Source: Deltaproteobacteria bacterium (GTDB lineage: Bacteria > Myxococcota_A > UBA796). Taken from it: a DNA stretch of 6,478 nucleotides. The notes beneath the pieces are model-generated. The model did not search any database, was not told the origin of the DNA, and saw nothing but the letters and a program-made list of their open reading frames with translations. The stretch lies in NCBI GenBank assembly GCA_002707085.1, contig PALY01000014.1:12676-19153 (forward strand), given 5' to 3'. Below, piece by piece: positions 1 through 6,478 of the stretch. The stretch's first letter is position 1, and every line of letters starts with the position of its first letter. Made by a program: the position numbers and the translations under genes.

Positions 1-650
1 CGTGGCTCCAACGGATTGATGAAACCGCCCGTGTCGACGATGCCCATGTGGTTTTGGAAGTTGAAGTCACAGATGCTCGAGGACGCACAAATCCTCGAAC
101 CATCGATATTTGGCAAAAGGGCGATGACCAACGACTGGTTCGAATGATCGCTCCCGCGAGACTGGTTGGTATTGGGCTACTGGTGACCCCAGGAGACACC
201 CTTCATCTATTTCTGCCCCAGTACCCACCAGCGAGACGCGTCGTGGGTTCGAAGCGCGCGGATGCATTCATGGGAACCGACTTCGCTGTCGAGGACCTTT
301 CTCGCATGTCCTATTCTGGGAAGTACGAAGCCCAAGTAGACGGGCAAAGTGACGGTCGAACCAAGTTGGTCTTAACGCCTACGTCCAAGCACAATGAAAA
401 CCCGATTCACATCTGGGCAGACGAACAGGCAGTGGTGCGAGAGATCCAGCATTTTGATGGAAAGGGTACACCCATCCGCAGGCTAATCTTGGACGACATC
501 CGGGTTGTGAAAGGCTCTCCAATCGCGCACACAATGACCGTGACTGATCAGGTACGGAACCGCAAAACCACCGCCAAGATCAAAACCATAGAAATCGGAA
601 TTGATCTCCAAGACACACTGTTCTCTGTCACACAACTCGAACGACGTTAA
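1..650 (+). CDS. LolA-like outer membrane lipoprotein-sorting protein (5' end outside window)
   Basis: The frame is open from the first complete codon at position 3 to TAA at 648-650 and gives 215 residues. A GTG at 48 could be read as a start, but the 15 codons before it continue the family-like sequence. It is therefore most likely an internal Val, with the signal peptide and true start upstream of the window. The protein resembles the LolA-like family named outer membrane lipoprotein-sorting protein (PF17131): a β-rich chain with an 'R...IAPA' segment, the hallmark F-M-G-T-D-F-x-x-E-D-L (bases 267-299), an 'IW.D....VREI..FD..G.PIR' segment, and a C-terminal D-x-L-F-S (612-626) near the end. 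Such proteins are periplasmic, have a half-barrel fold that holds acyl chains, and are often encoded beside RND/MMPL exporters. A role carrying a lipid or lipoprotein for the next two genes' envelope system is inference. It is not the housekeeping LolA. Confidence 0.82.
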   Translation, partial: WLQRIDETARVDDAHVVLEVEVTDARGRTNPRTIDIWQKGDDQRLVRMIAPARLVGIGLLVTPGDTLHLFLPQYPPARRVVGSKRADAFMGTDFAVEDLSRMSYSGKYEAQVDGQSDGRTKLVLTPTSKHNENPIHIWADEQAVVREIQHFDGKGTPIRRLILDDIRVVKGSPIAHTMTVTDQVRNRKTTAKIKTIEIGIDLQDTLFSVTQLERR

Positions 651-661
651 GGAATCCAAAA

Positions 662-677
662 GCCGAACCATTTCGGC
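662..677 (+). other. Short perfect stem-loop between the LolA-like and lipoprotein genes
   Basis: GCCGAA (662-667) pairs perfectly with TTCGGC (672-677) around the four-base loop CCAT. It begins 11 bases after the upstream stop codon and ends six bases before the GGAG of the next gene. No U-run follows on the + strand, so it does not look like an intrinsic terminator. It could stabilise or mark a processing point in the mRNA, or modulate access to the ribosome binding site. A six-base stem can also arise by chance. Confidence 0.35.
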
Positions 678-682
678 CCATT

Positions 683-686
683 GGAG
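683..686 (+). promoter_or_regulatory. Shine-Dalgarno GGAG that decides the lipoprotein start
   Basis: GGAG at 683-686 lies six bases before ATG 693, a standard spacing. The same GGAG touches ATG 687 directly and falls inside the frame opened by TTG 681, so neither earlier start could use it. This favours 693 as the initiation codon. Confidence 0.6.
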
Positions 687-692
687 ATGCTC

Positions 693-1235
693 ATGTACCG
701 CACACTCGTCCTTAGCCTCACCCTGGTTGCCTGTGGTGACAAAGCCGATGATACAGCCATAGCCACCGAATATTCATGGCCAGGCGGCGTTTTTCAGTTC
801 TCCTCGACTGCAGTGGATGACGAATGCCTCGATGGCGGATTCGTCCCACTTTTCCTTCCTGAAGGTGAAGGGACAACCAGCGACTGGGACTACACCATCG
901 AAATTCCGTCATGGGAAGACATGGAAAGTGGTTCCACCTACTCCATCGATCTTCAAGAACCATTCACAGCAATGGAAATTACGGTCACACAAGGAGATGC
1001 GGATGGCCAAGCTGTCATGACTGGAGCGCAACAAACCGGCGTCGCATTTGATGAAGACAACTACCCTGGTTGTACCGTCGACATGGGCATCGATGCCTTG
1101 ATCTTACTGGACGGTCCGGACAACGTGCATGGCTTTGCTACTTTGTCCATCGATAGTGCAGATGGTGAGTTCTGTCCTGAGTTCGCCTATCCATGTGATG
1201 TCAGTTTGGACTTTACTGGCTTGACCGTAGAGTAG
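693..1235 (+). CDS. Small, highly acidic lipoprotein of unknown function
   Basis: No family is recognised. Starting at ATG 693 the product is 180 residues. M-Y-R and a hydrophobic run lead to a lipobox L-V-A-C with the lipidated Cys at residue 14, a typical signal peptidase II site. Residues after the Cys are G-D-K, so Asp is not at position +2, and by the E. coli rule the protein would go to the outer membrane. A short Asp-rich linker follows, then a β-rich domain. The mature chain has about 35 Asp/Glu, one Lys (residue 17) and no other Lys or Arg, so it is strongly anionic. Four further Cys (45, 127, 161, 168) could form two disulfides in the periplasm or at the surface. D-x-D-G at 102-105 and D-S-A-D-G at 154-158 resemble calcium-binding loops, but this is only suggestive. 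The stop lies four bases before the next gene's ATG, so the two are probably translated together. A partner role with the β-barrel is inference. Confidence 0.8.
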   Translation: MYRTLVLSLTLVACGDKADDTAIATEYSWPGGVFQFSSTAVDDECLDGGFVPLFLPEGEGTTSDWDYTIEIPSWEDMESGSTYSIDLQEPFTAMEITVTQGDADGQAVMTGAQQTGVAFDEDNYPGCTVDMGIDALILLDGPDNVHGFATLSIDSADGEFCPEFAYPCDVSLDFTGLTVE

Positions 1236-1239
1236 CTGG

Positions 1240-2610
1240 ATGTCGGCGGTCATTTTTGCCGCGTTCCTACTGAATACCGCCCAAGCAAATGAGGGTGTTC
1301 AGGCAGGCGCATCTGTGAGCGGAACCGCACGAATTGGCATTTCTGAATGTGCAGATGCAGTGGGTGAATGTCCTTGGATCAATTTTAATGACACCGCTGT
1401 CTTCAGCCCATGGGCTACCGCAAACCCCAACCCCAACGTCAGCGCGAGAGCGCACTTCGATGTTCGGCTTCATGGGCCAGCAGGGGCCTACGGCCTAGAC
1501 AACACACAAGATGCCGACGCTCTGCAACCGTGGTCTCTCAGAATCCGTGATGCTTGGGTATCCGCACGAAGCGACCACACAGAACTGAGGATTGGCGCCC
1601 AGCGGATCGCGTGGGGTGTAGCCAACGGGGTGAGCGTCGTAGACACAGTGAACCCACTCAATTTAGAAGATCCTTCTAAGTTCGACCAACGGCTCAGCAC
1701 CCTCTCCATGGCCGCAACCGCACACAGTACATCTTGGTCCATCACAGGGGTCATCATCCCCTTCTTTGTTCCCGCAGCCCTCCCTCAAGCAAATGTCGAC
1801 CTGATGGCCGGTGCCGACGACCTCTTCGACCAACGCTTTACAGGTTCAGAGAACATCCAAGTGGGCGCCCTGTCATCCAGACCAAAGGTTCCGGAAGATA
1901 CGCTCCAAAACACCAGCGTGGCCACTCAAATCCGATGGACCCCTTCTCTCGGTGACTTCGCTCTCTCTTGGCACCACGGAAAAGACAGTCTGCCGCAAGT
2001 GTCCGGCGATGTGATCCTGGTGGGCTACCAAACCAAAAATGATGAAGTCGATGTCGGTGTGCCATTGATTTACCCAAACCTCGACATCGTGGGCTTCACA
2101 GGCCGTGGGGAGTTGTTTGCTGACATCACAGGTTGGGTGGAAACCGCCGTCGTTTTTCCGGAACAAACCCAAGCATCACCCAGTGCAGCCCAACTCGATG
2201 CTCTGGTAAAACTGGGGACGATTTCGTCGGTTCCTGATCCCATCCCAACTTCCGTCACCCAAGACGGTGATGTGTACACAAAATGGGTCGCGGGTGTCGA
2301 ACGCCCCTTTGGTTCAACCAGAATTACCGCACAGTGGCTGCATGGATTTTTCACCGAACGCCAGGCTGATGATTTGAACGACTATGGAATGTTGGGTCTG
2401 CGCTGGACCGTAAATCCCACCATACGCGTCGACGCCAACATCGCCAGCGACTTCACTGGAGGACTCGGCGACTTTGCCCTTACCTACCTCCATGCAGACA
2501 CCGCTGAAATATCGATTGGGGGAACCTATATTCAAGGCCCCTCAACAAGCGCTTTTGGCGGCCTACAAGGTGCGAGTAATCTACGAACAAGCATGACCAT
2601 GGCGTTTTAA
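1240..2610 (+). CDS. Outer-membrane β-barrel protein, DUF1302-like
   Basis: The product is 456 residues. ATG 1240 is the only sensible start because an in-frame TAG lies at 1228-1230. The N-terminus is a short hydrophobic signal sequence with an A-Q-A cleavage site at residues 14-16; it lacks the usual basic residue. The rest alternates polar and hydrophobic residues as in transmembrane β-strands and ends in Phe, as most outer-membrane barrels do for BAM recognition. Residues 119-139 hold G-x-Q-R-I-x-W-G, then D-x-x-N-P, the pattern seen in DUF1302 and related porin-like barrels just after an early strand. I see no TonB box or plug domain, so it is not a TonB receptor. It follows the lipoprotein gene by four bases and belongs with the LolA-like gene in one envelope module, possibly as the outer-membrane exit or acceptor for an RND-type exporter (inference). 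Assignment as a barrel is firm; the family name is less so. Confidence 0.75.
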   Translation: MSAVIFAAFLLNTAQANEGVQAGASVSGTARIGISECADAVGECPWINFNDTAVFSPWATANPNPNVSARAHFDVRLHGPAGAYGLDNTQDADALQPWSLRIRDAWVSARSDHTELRIGAQRIAWGVANGVSVVDTVNPLNLEDPSKFDQRLSTLSMAATAHSTSWSITGVIIPFFVPAALPQANVDLMAGADDLFDQRFTGSENIQVGALSSRPKVPEDTLQNTSVATQIRWTPSLGDFALSWHHGKDSLPQVSGDVILVGYQTKNDEVDVGVPLIYPNLDIVGFTGRGELFADITGWVETAVVFPEQTQASPSAAQLDALVKLGTISSVPDPIPTSVTQDGDVYTKWVAGVERPFGSTRITAQWLHGFFTERQADDLNDYGMLGLRWTVNPTIRVDANIASDFTGGLGDFALTYLHADTAEISIGGTYIQGPSTSAFGGLQGASNLRTSMTMAF

Positions 2611-2646
2611 TCTGGCGAAGCCCGTGCAGTTCGTTACGCCCTACAC

Positions 2647-5187
2647 ATGTCAAGGGTTGAAGTTCACAAATTCGGCGGTACATCGGTAGGTGACGCAGTC
2701 CGCATGCAGCAAGATGCGGCCATCATGGCGGAAGTATCCAAGACCGCCCAAATCGTTGTGGTCGCCTCTGCCATGACCAAGGTCACCGACGCGCTTATCG
2801 ATGCATGTCAGTCCGCAATCGATGGTCAACGAAGGGAGGCGCTTCAATCCATCGCCGCACTTCTGCATCGTCATGAAGAAGCATTAGAGGTCCTTAGCCC
2901 TGAAAACAACGAACATAAGTCCCACGTTCAGTCCGAACTCCATCGCATTTGTGGGGAACTCAAAGAAATGGTGGGAGCCATTGTTCTCTTGGGTGAGCTG
3001 ACTCAACGTACGCGAGATCGAATCATCTCGTGCGGTGAGAAGATGAGCATTCGCTTGTTGGCCTTGGCCTTGCGCAACGAAGGACTGGATGCCGTCGCCT
3101 TGGATGCAGACACCTTCTTGGAGACCGACGACCATTTTGGTGAAGCGAATCCCTTGGGCGTTGTGGCGGACAGAACGATTGCTGCCACCATTAAGCCGCA
3201 CATCGATGCTGGAAGAACACCGGTTGTGACGGGTTTCTGTGGCATTGCGCCGGATGGCGCAACCACCACACTGGGGCGTGGAGGTTCGGATTATACCGCC
3301 ACGCTGATCGCAGGCGCCATCGACGCTACCGAGGTCACCATCTGGACCGATGTGGATGGTGTATTCAGCGCTGATCCCAGAGTGGTCCCCAATGCCAGAT
3401 GTGTGCATCAACTGAACTATCGTGAAGCGGCAGAACTCAGTTTTTATGGCGCCAAAGTATTGCATCAGCGAACGATGATTCCAGTCACCAGAAAGCGGAT
3501 TCCAGTTCGCACCCGAAACAGCTTCAACGCCACCGCTACCGGCACCATCGTCAATGCGGAATTCACTCCAGGGTCTCATCCCGTCAAAGCAATCAGTGCT
3601 GTCAAAGGGCAAGCCTTGGTCAGTATCGAAGGCAAAGGAATGTCCGGTGTACCGGGTGTTGCAGCCCGGGTCTTCCAATGCCTGGCTGAACAGAACATTT
3701 CGGTCACCATGATCAGCCAGTCCAGTTCTGAATCATCGATTAGCCTCGTTGTCCCTGCCGACCATATGGCTGCAGCCGCATCCGCTCTAAAAGGTGAGTT
3801 CAGAACCGACTTATCGCACGGTGACATCGAAGAGGTCATCGTTGAACCCAATGTAGGTTTGGTGGCCTGTGTCGGCTTAGGAATGGCCCACGTGCCCGGT
3901 GTGGCTGGCCGTGTGTTTTCAAGTCTGGGACAGGCGGGCGTCAACGTGTTGTCGATCGCACAAGGCTCCAGTGAACTAAACATCTCGCTGGCCACCAACG
4001 AATCTCAGATTCCCCTTGCGCTGCGTACATTACACGACGAGTTCGACCTACATCGCATCGATACAGGTGCCGATCAACCAGATGGACTCGATTTAATGTT
4101 GCTTGGGTGCGGCTCCATTGGCCGGGCGCTCATCGAACAAGTCATCGACCGCCACAGACATGTCTTTGAGCGATTTGGTCTACGCGCGCGAATCGTCGCC
4201 TTGGCAGATCGCAGTGGATACATCCTCAATCCGGCCGGTTTGAACCGTGCATCACTGGTCGAAGCCATGGACCACAAACAAGCGGGTGGAAAGCTGCACA
4301 CGCTCGAAGGTGGATTCTCATCCACAGGCCCGGCTCAAATGGTCGAAGCTGCGCTTGCCTACCGACTCTCTCGCCCCATTCTGGTCGACGTTTCCGACTC
4401 TTCAGAGGCGTACGAAGCATTCCTGGCCGCCTTGTCGAGGGGGTGCGATGTTGCCACCGCCAACAAGAAACCACTGGCCGATGACATGAAGGTTTTCCGA
4501 ACCTTACAGATGGCCGCCGGGGCGCACGGACGCATCATCAGGGCGGAGGCAACAGTTGGCGCAGGCCTTCCAGTTCTCGACACGCTCGACATGTTGCTGG
4601 CGACAGGAGATACCATCACAGCAGCCAGAGGCTGTTTGTCTGGCACGCTGGGCTTTCTCATGAGCGCACTTGAAAATGGGCGCTCTTTTTCGGAAGCCGT
4701 GAAGGAAGCCGTAAAGCTTGGGTATACCGAGCCTGACCCCGTAGCCGATTTGTCCGGTGTGGATGTAGCGCGTAAAGCCACAATCTTGGCCCGTCTCGCA
4801 GGCCTTCCAAGTGCAGAAAAGCCTGTCACTCTTGAAGGCTTGGTGGGTGAAGAACATTCAGGCAAGCCCTTGGATGAACTGTTCACTCACCTTGAGTCCC
4901 TTGATGAAGCTTTCGATGCACGCGTGGCAACAGCCCGAAAAGACGGCCACGTACTCCGCTTTGTTGCAGAAGTGACCGAAGAACAGATCACCGTGGGTCC
5001 AGTGGCAGTTCCAAAAGAATCTCCTCTGGGCCAACTGCAAGGATCCGACAATATGATTGTCTTCCAGTCGAACCGTTACAACGACCGCCCCCTTGTGGTC
5101 ACCGGCCCTGGCGCAGGCATCAATGTCACGGCAATGGGCGTTTTGGGTGACATCATGAGAATCGCAGCCGAGCGTCGACAACCATGA
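2647..5187 (+). CDS. thrA: Bifunctional aspartate kinase-homoserine dehydrogenase
   Basis: This 846-residue fusion (E. coli ThrA is about 820) phosphorylates aspartate and reduces aspartate semialdehyde to homoserine in the cytoplasm. Kinase motifs are K-F-G-G-T-S at 8-13, C-G-E at 129-131, G-R-G-G-S-D at 210-215 and T-D-V-D-G at 234-238. Two ACT domains (about 322-395 and 403-475) carry Q-S-S-S-E (Gln358) and Q-G-S-S-E (Gln439). These match in type and spacing the two threonine-binding Gln of plant AK-HSDH, so feedback inhibition by threonine is expected. The dehydrogenase has G-x-G-x-x-G at 487-492, N-K-K-P at 606-609, a V-G-A-G-L-P loop at 637-642, and G-Y-T-E-P-D-P...D-V-A-R-K with Glu695, Asp706 and Lys710 at the expected catalytic spacing. 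The domain order is complete with no frameshift. ATG 2647 is the first start after the in-frame stop at 2608, though no clear Shine-Dalgarno precedes it. It overlaps thrB by four bases. A MetL-type enzyme is less likely because thrB and thrC follow. Confidence 0.96.
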   Translation: MSRVEVHKFGGTSVGDAVRMQQDAAIMAEVSKTAQIVVVASAMTKVTDALIDACQSAIDGQRREALQSIAALLHRHEEALEVLSPENNEHKSHVQSELHRICGELKEMVGAIVLLGELTQRTRDRIISCGEKMSIRLLALALRNEGLDAVALDADTFLETDDHFGEANPLGVVADRTIAATIKPHIDAGRTPVVTGFCGIAPDGATTTLGRGGSDYTATLIAGAIDATEVTIWTDVDGVFSADPRVVPNARCVHQLNYREAAELSFYGAKVLHQRTMIPVTRKRIPVRTRNSFNATATGTIVNAEFTPGSHPVKAISAVKGQALVSIEGKGMSGVPGVAARVFQCLAEQNISVTMISQSSSESSISLVVPADHMAAAASALKGEFRTDLSHGDIEEVIVEPNVGLVACVGLGMAHVPGVAGRVFSSLGQAGVNVLSIAQGSSELNISLATNESQIPLALRTLHDEFDLHRIDTGADQPDGLDLMLLGCGSIGRALIEQVIDRHRHVFERFGLRARIVALADRSGYILNPAGLNRASLVEAMDHKQAGGKLHTLEGGFSSTGPAQMVEAALAYRLSRPILVDVSDSSEAYEAFLAALSRGCDVATANKKPLADDMKVFRTLQMAAGAHGRIIRAEATVGAGLPVLDTLDMLLATGDTITAARGCLSGTLGFLMSALENGRSFSEAVKEAVKLGYTEPDPVADLSGVDVARKATILARLAGLPSAEKPVTLEGLVGEEHSGKPLDELFTHLESLDEAFDARVATARKDGHVLRFVAEVTEEQITVGPVAVPKESPLGQLQGSDNMIVFQSNRYNDRPLVVTGPGAGINVTAMGVLGDIMRIAAERRQP

Positions 5188-6110
5188 GTATTACCGCATT
5201 TGCTCCCGCTACTGTGGCCAATTTTGGCCCAGGATTCGACGTTCTCGGCATCGCGATCGATGGCGCAGGCGATACCGTGACGGTGAAACAAGGTGAACAT
5301 CCCGGCATTCACATCACCGCCATTCACGGTGACGATGGAAGATTGCCAACCGATCCCGCCAAAAACACCGCCAGCATCGCAGCCAGAGAAACACTCAAAG
5401 CGGCGGGCGTAGAGATGAGCTTGGAGATTGAAATCCACAAGGGTTTGCCTCTGTGTTCAGGGTTGGGTTCTTCTGCTGCCAGCGCTGCAGCGGCCGCATT
5501 TGCAACCAACCAATTGATTGGTTCTCCACTTCGAAAACCAGATCTCATTGGCCCGTGTATCGAAGCAGAGGCGGCCGTCTCAGGACGACATGCAGACAAT
5601 GTTGCCCCCGCACTTCTTGGCGGTCTCGTTCTTGTCCGCTCCATTGATCCTCCAGACTTGATTCGGCTCCCAATACCCGATGGCTTGACCATTGTGGTGG
5701 TGACCCCTGAACATGAGATTCCCACTTCGCAAGCACGTTCAGTATTGCCCGCCGAAGTCCCCATGCAGACCATGGTTTCATCCACAGCCCAGATCGCGAG
5801 TTTGGTAAGCGCTTGCTATTCGAGCGATCTCAGCTTGCTGTCACGGTGTCTGACCGATGAGGTCGTTACCCCTGCTCGCATCGGCCTGATTCCGGGTGGT
5901 GAAGCGGCCTTGGGTGCGGCCTTGGGTGCGGGCGCCTTGGGTGCATCCATCAGCGGTGCTGGCCCCAGTCTCTTTGCCTTGTGCCGGTCAGAACGCAGCG
6001 CACGGTCAGCCGCACAAGCCATGCAGGAAGCCATCGCACAGGCGGGCCCCAACTCCACCGTTCGAATCAGCCCCGCGAATTGTGCGGGCGTACGACGAGT
6101 CAAACGATGA
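5184..6110 (+). CDS. thrB: Homoserine kinase (GHMP family)
   Basis: The product is 308 residues, close to the 310 of E. coli ThrB. It phosphorylates homoserine to O-phosphohomoserine with ATP, the step between ThrA and ThrC. The N-terminal A-P-A-T-V-A-N-F-G-P-G-F-D (residues 7-19) is the family's substrate-side motif. The GHMP ATP-binding loop P-L-C-S-G-L-G-S-S-A-A-S lies at 89-100. The C-terminal motif G-A-S-I-S-G-A-G-P-S lies at 253-262. All three conserved GHMP blocks are present and in order, so the enzyme should be active. ATG 5184 overlaps the thrA stop as ATGA, and no strong Shine-Dalgarno is seen, so translation is probably coupled to thrA. The stop overlaps thrC in the same way. A tandem repeat encodes the Ala/Gly/Leu-rich helix just before the last motif. 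Confidence 0.95.
   Translation: MSITAFAPATVANFGPGFDVLGIAIDGAGDTVTVKQGEHPGIHITAIHGDDGRLPTDPAKNTASIAARETLKAAGVEMSLEIEIHKGLPLCSGLGSSAASAAAAAFATNQLIGSPLRKPDLIGPCIEAEAAVSGRHADNVAPALLGGLVLVRSIDPPDLIRLPIPDGLTIVVVTPEHEIPTSQARSVLPAEVPMQTMVSSTAQIASLVSACYSSDLSLLSRCLTDEVVTPARIGLIPGGEAALGAALGAGALGASISGAGPSLFALCRSERSARSAAQAMQEAIAQAGPNSTVRISPANCAGVRRVKR
5904..5942 (+). repeat. 12-base tandem repeat inside thrB
   Basis: GCGGCCTTGGGT occurs twice back to back (5904-5915, 5916-5927), followed by a third, 15-base imperfect copy GCGGGCGCCTTGGGT (5928-5942). The unit is a multiple of three and encodes A-A-L-G repeats in the helix before the S-I-S-G-A-G-P motif. By my recollection of related kinases this segment is of normal length, so the repeat does not appear to have enlarged the protein. 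It is a possible replication-slippage site whose 12-base changes would stay in frame. Confidence 0.75.
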
Positions 6111-6478
6111 CCTTCCACCTACGCTGCGCTCGTTGCCAAGCGACATACCCTGGCCTTGAACAGCGCTATCGTTGTGATTGCGGCGGAACTTTGGATGTCG
6201 TCCACGATGTCGAATCCTTCAATCTGCGACGTGAAGACTTTGACGCTCGAAGAAATTCATCTGTACCGATGGACCGTTCTGGCGTCTGGAGATTTCGTGA
6301 ACTGATCCTTCCGCTCGGTGACGCTGCATTGGAACAGTCGGTCGTTACCCGAGGTGAAGGCAATACACATTTGTATGAAGCACACGATGTCGGTCGACAG
6401 GTCGGCGCTTCTCATTTGTGGCTTAAACATGAAGGTGAAAACCCCACCGGTTCCTTCAAAGACCGTGGAATGACAGCC
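6107..6478 (+). CDS. thrC: Threonine synthase, zinc-ribbon type (3' end outside window)
   Basis: The frame opens at ATG 6107, overlapping the thrB stop as ATGA, and stays open to the window end: 124 residues of a protein that usually exceeds 350. It converts O-phosphohomoserine to threonine using pyridoxal phosphate. The N-terminus has C-x2-C (7, 10) and C-x-C-G-G (23-27), a small zinc-ribbon-like module seen in archaeal, cyanobacterial and some other bacterial threonine synthases. After a linker come G-E-G-N-T (83-87) and E-N-P-T-G-S-F-K-D-R-G-M (111-122), the fold-type II PLP site with Lys118 as the Schiff-base lysine. E. coli ThrC lacks the ribbon and has a different lysine motif, so this is the other subclass. 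Position as third gene after thrA and thrB supports the call. Cysteate or other β-replacement synthases share the fold but would not be expected here. Confidence 0.93.
   Translation, partial: MTFHLRCARCQATYPGLEQRYRCDCGGTLDVVHDVESFNLRREDFDARRNSSVPMDRSGVWRFRELILPLGDAALEQSVVTRGEGNTHLYEAHDVGRQVGASHLWLKHEGENPTGSFKDRGMTA

Noticed and set aside
48..50. GTG 48 as the start of the LolA-like gene
   Set aside because: The frame is open and family-like back to the window edge, and starting here would leave no signal peptide for a periplasmic protein.
681..692. Earlier starts TTG 681 or ATG 687 for the lipoprotein
   Set aside because: GGAG at 683-686 overlaps or abuts them, while it is correctly spaced for ATG 693, which also gives a compact lipoprotein signal peptide.
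2555..2582. Possible promoter TTGGCG / TAATCT before thrA
   Set aside because: Only 4/6 and 3/6 matches to the σ70 boxes, within coding sequence; too weak to annotate.
2884..3678. Long open frame of 264 codons on the - strand opposite thrA
   Set aside because: It lies wholly within the well-supported thrA kinase region, and its translation is low in complexity of motif, rich in scattered Cys/Gly/His, and matches nothing I know. It is a shadow of the coding strand.
4359..4886. Open frame of 175 codons on the - strand opposite the homoserine dehydrogenase part
   Set aside because: Ser/Ala/Arg-rich shadow of a conserved coding region with no independent start signal or family resemblance.
5508..5523. 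Inverted repeat AACCAA-TTGA-TTGGTT inside thrB
   Set aside because: A six-base stem within a conserved coding region is readily explained by codon choice for Asn-Gln-Leu-Ile-Gly; no link to a function.
5896..6159. Out-of-frame + strand open frame over the thrB/thrC junction
   Set aside because: It overlaps the 3' end of thrB and the start of thrC in another frame, and its Arg/Pro-rich translation is a typical artefact.

Overview
The window is a fully packed stretch of a Gram-negative bacterial chromosome. It holds five genes, all on the + strand, and the longest gap is 42 bases. The outer-membrane β-barrel protein and the lipoprotein signal peptide show a diderm cell. The composition is only moderately GC-rich. 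A Cys followed by a short Asp-rich linker in the lipoprotein, and a zinc-ribbon ThrC, would fit a lineage of the former Deltaproteobacteria (Myxococcota or relatives). That placement is a guess and nothing here fixes the taxonomy.

Region 1 (1-2610) is a cell-envelope module. It starts with the 3' part of a LolA-like 'outer membrane lipoprotein-sorting' protein. Next comes a very acidic small lipoprotein of unknown function, almost free of Lys and Arg. Last is a 456-residue outer-membrane β-barrel protein resembling the DUF1302 group. In many bacteria the LolA-like family sits beside RND/MMPL-type exporters and DUF1302-like barrels, so an exporter gene upstream of the window is likely. The module may move a lipid or other hydrophobic molecule across the envelope; its substrate cannot be read from the sequence.

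Region 2 (2647-6478) is a threonine biosynthesis operon in the order thrA-thrB-thrC. ThrA is a fused aspartate kinase-homoserine dehydrogenase, ThrB a GHMP-family homoserine kinase, and ThrC a threonine synthase cut off by the window end. thrA/thrB and thrB/thrC each overlap by four bases (ATGA), which points to translational coupling. Together they take aspartate to threonine, except for the aspartate-semialdehyde dehydrogenase step, which is encoded elsewhere. ThrA keeps both ACT-domain motifs expected for feedback control by threonine. No leader peptide or attenuator precedes it.

Only 36 bases separate the two regions, with no convincing terminator or promoter, so they may be co-transcribed. 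I found no mobile element, CRISPR array, RNA gene or clearly new system. The less ordinary points are the acidic lipoprotein, the envelope-to-threonine gene arrangement, and the pairing of an enterobacterial-style fused ThrA with a zinc-ribbon ThrC.
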